Shown one piece after another: positions 45,001 through 53,051 of a DNA stretch of 64,000 bases; the first letter of the stretch is position 1, and every line of letters begins with the position of its first letter. The stretch is taken from positions 1 to 64,000 of the forward strand of contig JAGWPW010000004.1 in NCBI GenBank assembly GCA_028870315.1, in the 5' to 3' direction. Under the pieces are notes generated by a model. That model was not told where the DNA came from. It saw nothing but the letters and a program-made list of their open reading frames with translations, and did no database searches. A program made the translations under genes and the position numbers. The DNA comes from Sphingomonadales bacterium. GTDB taxonomy: Bacteria; Pseudomonadota; Alphaproteobacteria; Sphingomonadales; Sphingomonadaceae.

Positions 45001-45165
45001 ATCCCAGCGCGTGGGCTGGCTGGCCCGGACAAACGCGATTACGTCGTCGGGAAACAGTGCCAAGGCCGCGTCATACTTCTTGGGATCGCCCTTGGCGTAG
45101 CGTTTGGTTTGAAGCAGCCCATATTCGATGGCGCGCTCGAAGTCGGTTTCGGTGTGGCCAGACAT
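42088..45165 (-). CDS. hsdR: Type I restriction enzyme R subunit HsdR
   Basis: A 1025-residue motor and nuclease subunit. The N-terminal PD-(D/E)xK nuclease is seen at IIDVVIAINGLPVVTAELKN (about residue 165). The helicase core has Walker A QHSAGSGKSNSIAWLAHRL (about 345), the DEAD-type box VIVDEAHSSQSGET (about 455), FFAFTATPKFK, and later motif V/VI AEKYQTGFDQP and QTLSRLNRTAPGKK. Together with HsdM2HsdS it translocates DNA and cuts unmodified DNA far from the site. The start overlaps the hsdS stop (ATGA). All catalytic motifs look intact. Confidence 0.95.
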   Translation of the reverse strand: MSGHTETDFERAIEYGLLQTKRYAKGDPKKYDAALALFPDDVIAFVRASQPTRWDALEAMLKDRTAATVLDSLTRELTSKGALGVLRHGFKCYGKTLRLAWFQPNSGMNPEAAARYAANRLTITRQVEFVSEVLKRPDGGKRKCIIDVVIAINGLPVVTAELKNPLTHQRADDACKQYMTDRDGRDLLFRFKERALVHFAVDPDEVWMATELKGSETTFLPFNRGHNFGAGNPPVEGNWKTHYLWDEVLAADSLLDILQRFMHLEISERTVQTPNGLRTVRRERMIFPRYHQIDAVRRLVGHARQHGSGHNYLIQHSAGSGKSNSIAWLAHRLASLHDADDEKVFHSVVVITDRRVLDQQLQNTIYQFEHKTGVVEKIDENTQQLARALSNGTPVIISTIQKFPFISQAIKTMAGKGETLALETRNRRFAVIVDEAHSSQSGETVKALKGILNKDGIADAIASQIDEVEDDDLSDAAKAAIRQEVLQRARQPNLSFFAFTATPKFKTRAVFDEPGPSGASPFHEYTMRQAIEEGFILDVLENYTTYKRFFGLVKQIETDPNVPRKAAAKALGQYLELHAVNIGQIVTVIVEHFRSKVMHELGGRAKAMVVTGSRLSAVKYKQAFDAYIRERGYHGIRALVAFSGTVEDPDAPGTSFTEVGMNDGLPERELPERFGGDDYRVLIVAEKYQTGFDQPLLQTMYVVKKLAGVQAVQTLSRLNRTAPGKKKTFVLDFKNEEADIFKAFKPYYEATPVGENADPHKLNELHNKLLQPAVFTPADITEFAEVWFKKRREPTGQDHRIMNAVLDRAVERFKALDEPVQEEFRGLLAAFRNLYSFLSQIMPYFDDGLEQLYAFLRNLGPKLPRPGDGERFALDDDVALKFFRLQQIGEGTIDLSDGEALPLKGPTDVGTAREKDTEVALSALVDTLNERFGTDFTEADQLFFDQVRATAENNEKIVEAAQANNLTNFSAFFGRILDDLFIQRMEGNDEIFNRVMSDKQFRTAAQDHLAREVYERIRGDESGAL

Positions 45166-46451
45166 CAGCGCAGCCCCTCGATTTGGCCGGTGACGGCGGC
45201 GGTGATGAGCGCGGAGCGGTATTCGGTGAGAGCCTTCATGCTCACACCAATTGAGCAGCATATTTTGTCGAGTTTCTCGGTCTCAATATCGACGTGCGCA
45301 CCGATGTTGATCTGCTCGTTTTCAGGCGGCAAAAGCACAGGCAGATCGCCCAACAGCGTTTGTCCTAGAGATGCGCGAGTGACGAGGTTCATTTCTTTGA
45401 CAAGGTAGGAGCGGATGCCCGTCTGACGGAAATAGTATTTTGAAAAATCGGGAACTAGCGTTCCTTTCCAAGGACGGGCGCGAATGAGAAATCCAGCGAA
45501 TGAGGCATCCCGAATATCCGCTTGGCACGTCGAGGCGATCCCAATCTCCTCTATGGTTTCAGAAGTTCGAGTAAAAAATATGTCGCCTCGGCGAACAGAA
45601 TATCGTGACCGGTCCTCTGCGGTGCTCTCGACAAGGCCTGTCACATTCGCCGGAACCGCGTAATTCTGATATACATCACTGTAGCTGACAAACGGGTATC
45701 CCGTTCCGAAAAACTCCCCTCCGATGTTTATCCCGTTTTGCAAGCGGGCCAAAAATCGCAGCCGCTTCACCTCCCAATGGGCGGGGATTTGGCCGAGCCA
45801 GCCGATGCCGCTGTCTTTCATGGCGGCGGCGGGGTTCAGGCCCTTGGTGACGGCTTGTGTGACGATCGCCTGCCGCTTTTCGGCCAGCCGCTCCAGCAGC
45901 GCTTGCTTGCGTGCAATCAGCCCGTCGATCTGCGCCGTCTTCTCATCCAGAAAGGCGGCGATGCGGTGCTGCACGCCGAAGGCAGGCATTGGCGTTTGCC
46001 AGTCTTTGAGAAACCTCTCCGGGACGCGCTTCTGACCGCCCGCACCAAGCATTTCTGCCGCGCCAAAGCTGCGAAAGTCGTGCGCAATCGTCACGTAGAA
46101 CAAGAAGCGGGCGTCCACATTGGGGCTTGCCCGGATGACGTGCAGTTCAGTGGTCCCGAACGCGACACCGTTGTGAAGGCGAGATGCATGGGCACCCTTG
46201 CCGTTTTCAAAGCAGGGCGTGATTTTCGCAACCACCACGTCATCATCGCAAAAGTAGGTATAGCCGTTGTAGACATCGTCCACGCACCGGATTTCGTCCA
46301 ACCGTAAGCCGCCTAGCTCGCCCACCGCATCCATCGGCACAAATGAAACTTCGTCGTCGTCGTGAAGGTTGATCTCCGATTTTACCGGATTGAGCTGGGC
46401 GTCAAAGCGCAACCGTCGGTTGCTCCAACCGTCAGGCAAAACGGCTGTCAC
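45165..46451 (-). CDS. hsdS: Type I restriction enzyme specificity subunit HsdS
   Basis: A 428-residue specificity subunit with two target-recognition domains separated by a conserved helical spacer. The first domain ends near FLKDWQTPMPAFGVQHRIAA, the central spacer reads IAAFLDEKTAQIDGLIARKQ and on to EKRQAIVTQAVTKGLNP, and the second domain begins DSGIGWLGQIPAHWEVKRL. A second, shorter spacer-like end (LDKICCSIGVSMKALTEYRS) closes the protein. Target sequence cannot be read. GTG 46451 overlaps the hsdM stop. The first domain is much less GC-rich, as is usual for swapped recognition domains. Confidence 0.93.
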   Translation of the reverse strand: MTAVLPDGWSNRRLRFDAQLNPVKSEINLHDDDEVSFVPMDAVGELGGLRLDEIRCVDDVYNGYTYFCDDDVVVAKITPCFENGKGAHASRLHNGVAFGTTELHVIRASPNVDARFLFYVTIAHDFRSFGAAEMLGAGGQKRVPERFLKDWQTPMPAFGVQHRIAAFLDEKTAQIDGLIARKQALLERLAEKRQAIVTQAVTKGLNPAAAMKDSGIGWLGQIPAHWEVKRLRFLARLQNGINIGGEFFGTGYPFVSYSDVYQNYAVPANVTGLVESTAEDRSRYSVRRGDIFFTRTSETIEEIGIASTCQADIRDASFAGFLIRARPWKGTLVPDFSKYYFRQTGIRSYLVKEMNLVTRASLGQTLLGDLPVLLPPENEQINIGAHVDIETEKLDKICCSIGVSMKALTEYRSALITAAVTGQIEGLR

Positions 46452-48700
46452 GCCACCAGCCCCTTGAGCAGACCGGCAATCTCGCCTTCCAGCGCGGTGA
46501 TGTCGGTTTCGATCTCGGCCAGCGGGCGCGGCGGCTTGTAGACGTAGAAATGCCGGTTGATCGGGATTTCATAGCCGACCCTGGTCTTGGCATAATCCAC
46601 CCACGCATCGGGCACATGCGGCAGCACCTCGGCAGCCATGTAGGCGTCGATCACGCCGCGCATGGTGGCAACGAGGTCATCGTTCGGCTGGTCCGGCCCG
46701 AAGAACATCGGCAGTTTCGCGCCGCGGTGGGCGGCGTTCACCGGCTCATTGATGGTGCGGGCGAAGGCGGCGGGCAGCGCGGGATAGGCGGGCAGCGGGA
46801 TATTCTCGGTATCGCGCAGCTCGCTATCGGCCTCGGGGCGGTCCTTGCCGTCGCGGCAGATTTCGGCCTGGCTGTCACGCTCGCCCAGCGCGGCGAAGAT
46901 CGCCTTCCTGATCGGGCCGGGCAGCTTGCGCCCGAACCGCCTGGCGGCGCGGTCGAGGTCCACCTCGAAGGTGTCGCGATCCATATAGCGACCCTTGTCC
47001 GCCAGCGTGGAGCAGATGTCGCGGTATGCCTGTTGCTCTTCGCGGCCCTCGGCTTCCTCTTGCGCCGCCGCCGCCGCATCCTTGCGCTTCCTGGAGGTGG
47101 CGAGGGCGGCGAAGGCCGATTGATCGTCGAGCCGGGCGATGCGTTCCGGCGCTGCCGCAAAGTTCATGCGCAGCGGGCGTTCGACCGTGACCTTGAGGAA
47201 GCCAAACTCGTGGTTTTCGAAAATCCGGCTGACAACGCGCGCTTCGGGTTGTCCGTCGATGGTGACGGTGGCGGTTTCTCCATCGCGGTTGTTGCCATAG
47301 AGCCGGGTCAGCTCGGCAATCTGATCGTCGCCCGGCGCGTCGCTGATCTCGTTGCGCTTGTTGTTCAGGCTCTTCTTCATCTTGCGGAAGAAGCGGGTGC
47401 CGTCGATCAACTGCACCTTGCCGCGCCGTTCGGGTGCCTTCCGGTTCGTGACGAGCCAGATATAGGTGAAGATGCCAGTATTGTAGAATAGCTGGTCAGG
47501 CATGGCGACGATGGCGTCGAGCCAGTCATTCTCGATGATCCAGCGCCGGATATTGGACGGGCCGGACCCGGCATCACCGCTGAACAGCGGCGAGCCGTTG
47601 AAGATGATGGCGATCTTGGAACCCTCGCCACCGTGTGCGGGCGCGGGGTGCATTTTGGAAATCATGTGCTGGAGGAACAGCAGCGATCCGTCGTTGATGG
47701 CAGGCAACCCCGCGCCGAAGCGACCGGAGAAGCCCAGCTCGGCATGTTCCTTGGCGACCAGCTTTTGCTGGTCTTTCCATTCCACGCCAAACGGGGGGTT
47801 GGCCAGCATGTAGTGAAACTGCCGGCCGGCAAAGCCGTCGCCGGTCTTGCCGTCGCCCAGCGTGTCGCCGAGCGCGATGTTGTCGGTCTCTTCGTCCTTG
47901 ATGAGCATGTCGGCGCAGCAGATCGCCCAGCTCTCATCGTTGTATTCCTGCCCGAACAGGGCGAGATTGGCAGACTGGTTGCCGCGCAGGATCGTCTCTT
48001 CCGACACCGACAGCATGCCGCCCGTGCCGCAGGTGGGGTCGTAGACCTCCTTGTAGACCCCCGGTTTGTAGACGTCCGCCTCGCCCGTGTAGATCAGGCT
48101 GGTCATCAGCCGGATGACCTCGCGCGGGGTGAAGTGGTCGCCGGCTTCCTCGTTCGCCTGCTCATTGAAGCGCATGACGAGGTGCTCGAAGACATAGCCC
48201 ATCTGGATGTTATCGATCTTGTCCGGGTGCAGATCGATGTCGGCCATGGCCTTGACGATGTTGAACAGCCGGTTGCTGGCATCGAGCTTTTCGATCTGCT
48301 CGCCGAACTTGAACTTCTCGAAGATGCGGTGCGCGGTGGCGGAGAAGCCGTTGATATAGGAAACAAGGTTGGGCGCGATGTTCTCGCTGTCACCCAGCAG
48401 CCTGGCGAAGGTGAACGGGCTGACGTTGTAAAGCGGCTGATTGCGGTCGGGATCGACGATCTTGGTCAGCAGGCGCGGAATGGCCTCTTCCGCCCTGCCC
48501 GCTGCGATCAGCCGTTCATGTTCTTTGACAACGGCATCCTTGGTCGGCTCCAGCACGCAATCGAACCGCCGCAGCACGATCATGGGCAGCATCACCAGCC
48601 GATATTGCGGCGGGCGATAGGGACCGCGCAGCCGGTTCGCGATTTCCCATATCTTTCCAGCGATCTCTTTGTGTTGTTCGGTAAGCAAAATGTTCCCCAT
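46448..48700 (-). CDS. hsdM: Type I DNA methyltransferase subunit HsdM, long form
   Basis: A 750-residue N6-adenine methyltransferase. The N-terminal helical HsdM domain (residues about 5-150) is followed by SAM motif I DPTCGTGGMLSVSEE (about 225) and the catalytic ANPPFG (about 305). It protects host sites and, with HsdS, guides cleavage by HsdR. The length exceeds the usual roughly 500 residues: the last 250 form an extended C-terminal region rich in Arg, Ala and Glu and ending LEGEIAGLLKGLVA, a coiled coil likely to contact HsdS. ATG 48700 begins MGNILLTEQHKEIAGKIWE. Confidence 0.93.
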   Translation of the reverse strand: MGNILLTEQHKEIAGKIWEIANRLRGPYRPPQYRLVMLPMIVLRRFDCVLEPTKDAVVKEHERLIAAGRAEEAIPRLLTKIVDPDRNQPLYNVSPFTFARLLGDSENIAPNLVSYINGFSATAHRIFEKFKFGEQIEKLDASNRLFNIVKAMADIDLHPDKIDNIQMGYVFEHLVMRFNEQANEEAGDHFTPREVIRLMTSLIYTGEADVYKPGVYKEVYDPTCGTGGMLSVSEETILRGNQSANLALFGQEYNDESWAICCADMLIKDEETDNIALGDTLGDGKTGDGFAGRQFHYMLANPPFGVEWKDQQKLVAKEHAELGFSGRFGAGLPAINDGSLLFLQHMISKMHPAPAHGGEGSKIAIIFNGSPLFSGDAGSGPSNIRRWIIENDWLDAIVAMPDQLFYNTGIFTYIWLVTNRKAPERRGKVQLIDGTRFFRKMKKSLNNKRNEISDAPGDDQIAELTRLYGNNRDGETATVTIDGQPEARVVSRIFENHEFGFLKVTVERPLRMNFAAAPERIARLDDQSAFAALATSRKRKDAAAAAQEEAEGREEQQAYRDICSTLADKGRYMDRDTFEVDLDRAARRFGRKLPGPIRKAIFAALGERDSQAEICRDGKDRPEADSELRDTENIPLPAYPALPAAFARTINEPVNAAHRGAKLPMFFGPDQPNDDLVATMRGVIDAYMAAEVLPHVPDAWVDYAKTRVGYEIPINRHFYVYKPPRPLAEIETDITALEGEIAGLLKGLVA

Positions 48701-48765
48701 TCAATCGTGAACGGCTTCATGCCAAGGCCGAGGCAGCAAGTCACTGAGAGACTTCGATTTGCGAA

Positions 48766-49977
48766 TTATGACAGACTCCGGTGATCGCCGGCCTGCGCCA
48801 GTAGCGCCCGCAGTCCCAAGACCTGATCGCGCGTCAATGCAGCGGGCGCGTTGTCGCGTTTTCCCATGCCCCGGATCAATTCCGCCTGTCGATGGGCTGC
48901 CACAGCGCCATAACTGGTCAGCGTGGTCATCACCCGCTCATGCCCCAGATTCTGTGACCACGCTTTGAATGCCTCAATCGTCGGGCAGATTTTCTCGCCA
49001 AGCTGCACCAGCGTATCGCGGAACGAATGCGGATTGAAATAGGGCAGGCCAGCCGCTTCAAACGCCGCCCGGAATATGTCGCGCACCGGTCCCGCGCTAT
49101 GCCAGCCATCCCGGCGAAGCCCGACAGCGGTAAACCCGCCGCCATCGCCCAGGCCGATCCGGGTAGCCGGAAACAGCGGGTCATCATCGCCCCACAGCAT
49201 CGACTCGCGTAAATGGCCGCACCAGTCCTGCACAATCGCCAGCGCCCCGTCACGTGCTCCGGTCAGCAATGCAAAGGCCACCAGCGCCCGGTTGCGTTTC
49301 TCGATGTCGGTGCCGCTGGGCATGGCGGATAGGACGTGGTGGACTTGTTCGAGCGTCGGGAACGCCTTGTGGCGTACCGCCTTGGCAATCCGCACCTCGG
49401 TTTCGGCCAGGTTGAAATAATCGGCATCGGCATAGTGCAGGTGCGACTTGTAGCCGGGTTGCCCGGCCAGCCAGACAAAGAACGCGCGCAAGGCCGACAG
49501 GGTGGAATTGACGGTGGCACGGCTCAGTGGCTTGCCGGTGCGAATGGCAGTTTCATTGTCCAGCTTCCCCTTGCCTTCGATGCGGCGAATAGCCGTCAGC
49601 ACGTCCGCCGGCTCGATCTCGCCTATGGGCAATTTGCCGATCGATCCGCAAACCAGCGACAGCAGATACTCGCTCCGGATCGCTGTTGCTGGAGCCCAGC
49701 CTTTTGAGCCGTCGCGCCGGCGCTTGTCGCAATATTCCTTGCAGATCGCGTTGAACGTGTCCGCCGCCTGCAAACGTGACCGCACCTTCTCGCGCTGCTT
49801 TTCGCGTGATGGGTCCTTGCCAAGTGCTATCAGTTCGCGCGCCTCCTCGCGCCGTCGCCGTGCTTCGCCCAGGCCGATCTCGGGATAGGCGCCCATAGCC
49901 AGCAACTTCTCGCGCCCGCCGATCCGATATTTGAGCCGCCACAATTTACCGCCTGCCGGGGTGACAAGCAGGAACAT
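48766..49977 (-). CDS. P4-type tyrosine integrase, N-terminus apparently shortened
   Basis: A 403-residue tyrosine recombinase that integrates the element at tRNA-Gly. The arm-binding domain starts unusually abruptly at MFLLVTPAGGKLWRLKYRIG; relatives have about 25 more residues ending in DGGG before this point. Upstream, in frame, NGGIDGGG is still readable but no start codon lies between it and an in-frame TAA, so the N-terminal strand has been lost or a rare start is used. The catalytic domain keeps its Arg (TGARDGALA), His-x-x-Arg (NPHSFRDTL) and Tyr (LTSYGAV, in LGHERVMTTLTSYG). It is 136 bases from the tRNA and reads away from it. Confidence 0.88.
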   Translation of the reverse strand: MFLLVTPAGGKLWRLKYRIGGREKLLAMGAYPEIGLGEARRRREEARELIALGKDPSREKQREKVRSRLQAADTFNAICKEYCDKRRRDGSKGWAPATAIRSEYLLSLVCGSIGKLPIGEIEPADVLTAIRRIEGKGKLDNETAIRTGKPLSRATVNSTLSALRAFFVWLAGQPGYKSHLHYADADYFNLAETEVRIAKAVRHKAFPTLEQVHHVLSAMPSGTDIEKRNRALVAFALLTGARDGALAIVQDWCGHLRESMLWGDDDPLFPATRIGLGDGGGFTAVGLRRDGWHSAGPVRDIFRAAFEAAGLPYFNPHSFRDTLVQLGEKICPTIEAFKAWSQNLGHERVMTTLTSYGAVAAHRQAELIRGMGKRDNAPAALTRDQVLGLRALLAQAGDHRSLS

Positions 49978-50084
49978 TCCGCCCCCATCGATACCCCCAT
50001 TGCGTGATGGTTAGGTGCGGACACGGGTGGACGTTTGCGGCCTGATAACCGCTGAATACCTTGGTTTTTGGGGGTTTGTCCAGG

Positions 50085-50134
50085 CGCCTGCGGAAATCGG
50101 CGGGTAGGAAAATGGAGCGGGTGAAGGGAATCGA
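50085..50134. repeat. tRNA-proximal attachment site
   Basis: CGCCTGCGGAAATCGGCGGG followed by TAGGAAAATGGAGCGGGTGA and AGGGAATCGA covers the last 22 bases of tRNA-Gly and 28 bases downstream of it. Direct counterpart of 41914-41962. Confidence 0.82.
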
Positions 50135-50186
50135 ACCCTCGTATTCAGCTTGGGAAGCTGCTGCTCTGCCATTGAGCTACACCCGC
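50113..50186 (-). tRNA. tRNA-Gly (anticodon CCC)
   Basis: Read on the minus strand it begins GCGGGTGTAGCTCAATGGCA and ends TTCACCCGCTCCA; the acceptor stem GCGGGTG/CACCCGC closes and CCA is encoded. The anticodon loop TTCCCAA gives CCC. The T arm is GAGGGTTCGATTCCCTT. It is the integration target of the adjacent element and stays intact. Confidence 0.95.
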
Positions 50187-50288
50187 AACGCCTGACGGAG
50201 CGGCGCACGCCCGCGGACGCGCGCCGCTTGCCATAAGCACGCCGCCGAGGTCAACGCCGGTTTTGCGTATGTCCCCTGCGATGGTGGT

Positions 50289-50335
50289 GCTGCGACGATG
50301 CGCGCGCAATCCGGACGCGCGCGCATCGTCGCAGC
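50289..50335 (+). promoter_or_regulatory. Perfect 19-bp inverted repeat upstream of the capsule export gene
   Basis: GCTGCGACGATGCGCGCGC (50289-50307) is the exact reverse complement of 50317-50335, with a 9-base loop AATCCGGAC. It lies 73 bases before the export lipoprotein start. There is no T-run, so it is not a standard terminator; it may be an mRNA leader structure or a regulator site. Confidence 0.6.
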
Positions 50336-50408
50336 GCGATTGCCTTGTCGCGCGAAGCGGTGATAAGGCCCGCCGGGTGACAGAATGGCGGCATAGAGGG
50401 TTGCGCGC

Positions 50409-51578
50409 ATGGTCGTGATTTCGGGGCGTGGCGCCCATGGGCGGCGCCGCGCGGCGCTGCTGCTCGCCGCTTGCGCGCTTCTTTCGGGCTGCGCGACGCT
50501 GCCGATCAGCGGGCCGACGGGTTCCGAAGTGGAGGCCGCGAACCGCAGCAAGCACCAGCCGCTCAAGTTCAAGCTGGTCGAGGTCGAGGATTTCGCGGTG
50601 CTGCCCAGGCCTCCCGCGCCGCCGCCGGTGGAGTTCCAGCAGACGCCACCGCCGCCAAGCGACCTCATCGGCCCCGACGATGTCCTCGACATTGCCATCT
50701 ATGAAGCGGGGGTGACGCTGTTTTCGGGGCCGGGGGCAAGCGTGCGCGGCACGCTGCCCGAGGCCGCCTCGAACGGCGCGCAGGCCGAGCATCTGCCGCT
50801 GATCCGGGTCGATGACGAAGGCTATGTCCGGCTGCCCTATGCGGGTCGGCTGCGCGCCGCGGGCCATACCCCGGCCGAGCTTGCGCATATGATCCGCGAT
50901 GCGCTGCGCGGCATGTCGCAGGACCCGCAGGTGGTGGTGAACATCCAGCAGACGATCGCCAACAGCGTGATCGTCGGCGGCGAGGTGACGAAACCCGGGC
51001 GGCTGGTGCTGACCACCAATCGCGAGACGCTGTCCGATGCGATCGCGCTGGCGGGCGGCTATCATGGCGAAGCAAGGGATCTCACCGCGCAGGTGGTGCG
51101 CCGCGGCCAGTCCTACAGCTTCCGCCTGTCCGACGTGCTGAGCGGACCCAGCCGCGACATGCCGGTGCTTCCCGGCGACCGCATCGAGGTGGTGAGCCAG
51201 CCGCTCACCTTCGCGGTGATGGGAGCATCGGGCAAGGTGGACCAGATGCCGTTTCCCGCGCCCGCGGTCTCGCTCGCCGAGGCGGTGGCGATGGCAGGCG
51301 GCGCCAATCCCGGCCTAGGCGATGCCAAGGCGGTCTTCGTCTTCCGCTTTCAGCCGGCGGCTGACGGGACGCTGGCGCCGGTTGTCTATCACATCAACAT
51401 GATGCGCGCGGGCGCCTTCTTCCTGTCGCAGCGCTTCGAAATGCGCGACAAGGATGTCCTTTATATCGGCAATGCCGCCTCGAACCAGCCAAGCAAGCTC
51501 ATCAACCTCATCAGCCAGCTGTTCACCCCGGTGGTCGGGGTCGAGAGCGGGCTGATCGGAACCGGGGTGATCAAATAG
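50409..51578 (+). CDS. Capsular polysaccharide export lipoprotein (Wza/KpsD-like)
   Basis: A 389-residue outer-membrane polysaccharide export protein. A lipoprotein signal ends LLSGC (about residue 27). The Poly_export domain follows after a Pro-rich linker, starting LIGPDDVLDIAIYEAGVTLF, with DDEGYVRLPYAGRLRAAGHT as the next conserved segment. Two SLBB-like units come after (NSVIVGGEVTKPGRLVLT; LTFAVMGASGKVDQMPFPAP). It forms the exit channel for capsule chains. First gene of the capsule region, beside a 19-bp hairpin; no Wzc-like tyrosine kinase or KpsE/KpsM/KpsT is in the window. Confidence 0.92.
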   Translation: MVVISGRGAHGRRRAALLLAACALLSGCATLPISGPTGSEVEAANRSKHQPLKFKLVEVEDFAVLPRPPAPPPVEFQQTPPPPSDLIGPDDVLDIAIYEAGVTLFSGPGASVRGTLPEAASNGAQAEHLPLIRVDDEGYVRLPYAGRLRAAGHTPAELAHMIRDALRGMSQDPQVVVNIQQTIANSVIVGGEVTKPGRLVLTTNRETLSDAIALAGGYHGEARDLTAQVVRRGQSYSFRLSDVLSGPSRDMPVLPGDRIEVVSQPLTFAVMGASGKVDQMPFPAPAVSLAEAVAMAGGANPGLGDAKAVFVFRFQPAADGTLAPVVYHINMMRAGAFFLSQRFEMRDKDVLYIGNAASNQPSKLINLISQLFTPVVGVESGLIGTGVIK

Positions 51579-51608
51579 CGCGCGGCGCAGGCGGGGCGGG
51601 CGGTGGCA

Positions 51609-51639
51609 CGAAATCCGCCGCGTCGTCGGCGGATTTTCG
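51609..51639. terminator. Bidirectional terminator hairpin
   Basis: CGAAATCCGCCG and CGGCGGATTTTCG pair around CGTCGT between the convergent export lipoprotein (ends 51578) and kpsS (ends 51649) genes. A-rich and T-rich edges suit termination in both directions. Confidence 0.65.
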
Positions 51640-51648
51640 CACGAACGC

Positions 51649-52860
51649 TCAGCTCAGCAGGCGTTCGGTGGCATTGGCGACGAGGATGCGGATCGCCGAT
51701 TCGCTGGCAAGTCCGCCGCGCACCAGGCAATGCTTGTGGAGCACGCGGCAGAAGGCGTCGTAAAGCGCGGGATCGGGCGGCTGCGGCGCGGTCCAGAAGC
51801 TGTCGAGCGGCCCCTGATGGGTGATCCCCGGCATCGCATAGACCGCGCTGCCCAGCGCCATGACCGGCACGCCGCTTTCGAGCGCGAAGGTCGCCGAGGT
51901 GCTGTTGACGACGACGAGCCCGCGCGAGGCATCGGCAAGCGTCTTGAGATCGCCGCCGTTGATCGCGATCAGCCGGTCGCCGAGCCCGAGCCTTGCGGCG
52001 CAGCGCCGGATGCAAGGCCCCCAGCCCAGCAGCCGCGAATCGAGCGGATGCGCCTTGATGACCAGCTTCACCTCGGGCGGGGCATGGGCGGCAAAGCTCG
52101 CCAGCACGTAATCGACGGCCTGGCGCATGCTGCTGAACGGGGAATGCGCGCGGATCTGATAATCCGAACTCAATTGCAGCGGGAACAGGAAATAGCTGTG
52201 CCCGGCAATGGTCCGCAAGGTTGCTTCGGCGCGCTCCGCCGAGAGCCTGCGGGTGAGGAGCTTCACCGCCCAGCCGATCCCTTCGAGCGTGATCGAGCCT
52301 GGACGGTGCGAATTGTAAAAAGGATAGCGCAGGCTGATCTTGCCGAGGAACGAATGCCGGAAATAGCGCGTGGTATCGCGCACCCGCCGGCCCAGCGTCG
52401 CCACGATCGGCGCCTTGGCCGGCGGCGCGGCGATGCCGTTTGCCGCGGCGAGAATCGCCTCGGGGGTGCGCGGCAGGCGCGAGTGGCCGTTCACCCCGTC
52501 GCGTTCGAGCGTCAGCCAGTTCGGCCGGATATAGCCTTCCTCGAAGACATGGACGCGGATGCCGCGCAGCCGCGCCATCTGATGCGCCGTCATATGCATC
52601 GGCCGGCAATCGCCGAACAGGACGAGATCGGTGACCGCTTCGTCGCGCAGGAACCGTTCGATGAACAAGGTCCACCGGGCGCTTGAGCCGCGATAGCAGG
52701 TCGCCGGGCCGTCCCAGTCGGCCTGGTCGCCGCCGTTGAGATTGATCCGCAGCACGCGCGCGCCGCGCGCCTCGATCTCCTGCCCCAATTGCCGGAAGAA
52801 GGCGCCCGGCGGCCCCTGCAGGAACAGAAAGCTCCGATCCCGCGCTGGCGAGACGGTCAA
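51649..52860 (-). CDS. kpsS: KpsS-type capsule Kdo transferase
   Basis: A 403-residue KpsS. With KpsC it builds the poly-beta-Kdo linker on phosphatidylglycerol that carries group 2 capsules, at the cytoplasmic membrane. Matches: FLFLQGPPGAFFRQLG, INLNGGD, LVLFGDCRPMHMTAHQMARL, VHVFEEGYIRPNWLTLERDG, then VKLVIKAHPLDSRLLGWGPC and VVVNSTSATFALESGVPVMA. No ATG or GTG is in frame near the family's usual start; TTG 52860 fits best by alignment with the conserved core, and a longer form from TTG 52929 is possible. It is antisense to the rest of the capsule genes. Confidence 0.88.
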   Translation of the reverse strand: MTVSPARDRSFLFLQGPPGAFFRQLGQEIEARGARVLRINLNGGDQADWDGPATCYRGSSARWTLFIERFLRDEAVTDLVLFGDCRPMHMTAHQMARLRGIRVHVFEEGYIRPNWLTLERDGVNGHSRLPRTPEAILAAANGIAAPPAKAPIVATLGRRVRDTTRYFRHSFLGKISLRYPFYNSHRPGSITLEGIGWAVKLLTRRLSAERAEATLRTIAGHSYFLFPLQLSSDYQIRAHSPFSSMRQAVDYVLASFAAHAPPEVKLVIKAHPLDSRLLGWGPCIRRCAARLGLGDRLIAINGGDLKTLADASRGLVVVNSTSATFALESGVPVMALGSAVYAMPGITHQGPLDSFWTAPQPPDPALYDAFCRVLHKHCLVRGGLASESAIRILVANATERLLS

Positions 52861-53051
52861 GGTGTCGGCTCGTGTCGCATCTTCACCACCTCGCCCTTGC
52901 CGGAAATCGCCGTCGCAGATCAAGGCCAAACGGCATCCGTGCCGGCGCGGCGGCCCGCGGCATGACCGCCGGGGTGATGAATGGGGGTTGCACCGCGCGG
53001 TGGCCGCAGCCTATGGCGGCGGCGCGTCCTTCACGCGCAATCGGGTTATTC

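Larger units (their letters stand above)
41914..50134. mobile_element. Integrative element in tRNA-Gly carrying a type I restriction-modification system
   Basis: Bounded by imperfect direct repeats of the tRNA-Gly 3' end (41914-41962 and 50085-50134). Contents are only a P4-type integrase next to the tRNA and hsdM, hsdS, hsdR. The intact tRNA-Gly is on the right. No transfer, replication or structural phage genes are present, so it is a minimal genomic island, possibly moved by a helper. Differences between the two repeats suggest either an old insertion or an att site brought in with its own variant tRNA end. Confidence 0.82.

Noticed and set aside
49830-50024. Alternative-frame start for the integrase at 50024
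   Set aside because: The frame beginning there does not match the integrase, and joining it would require an unsupported frameshift.
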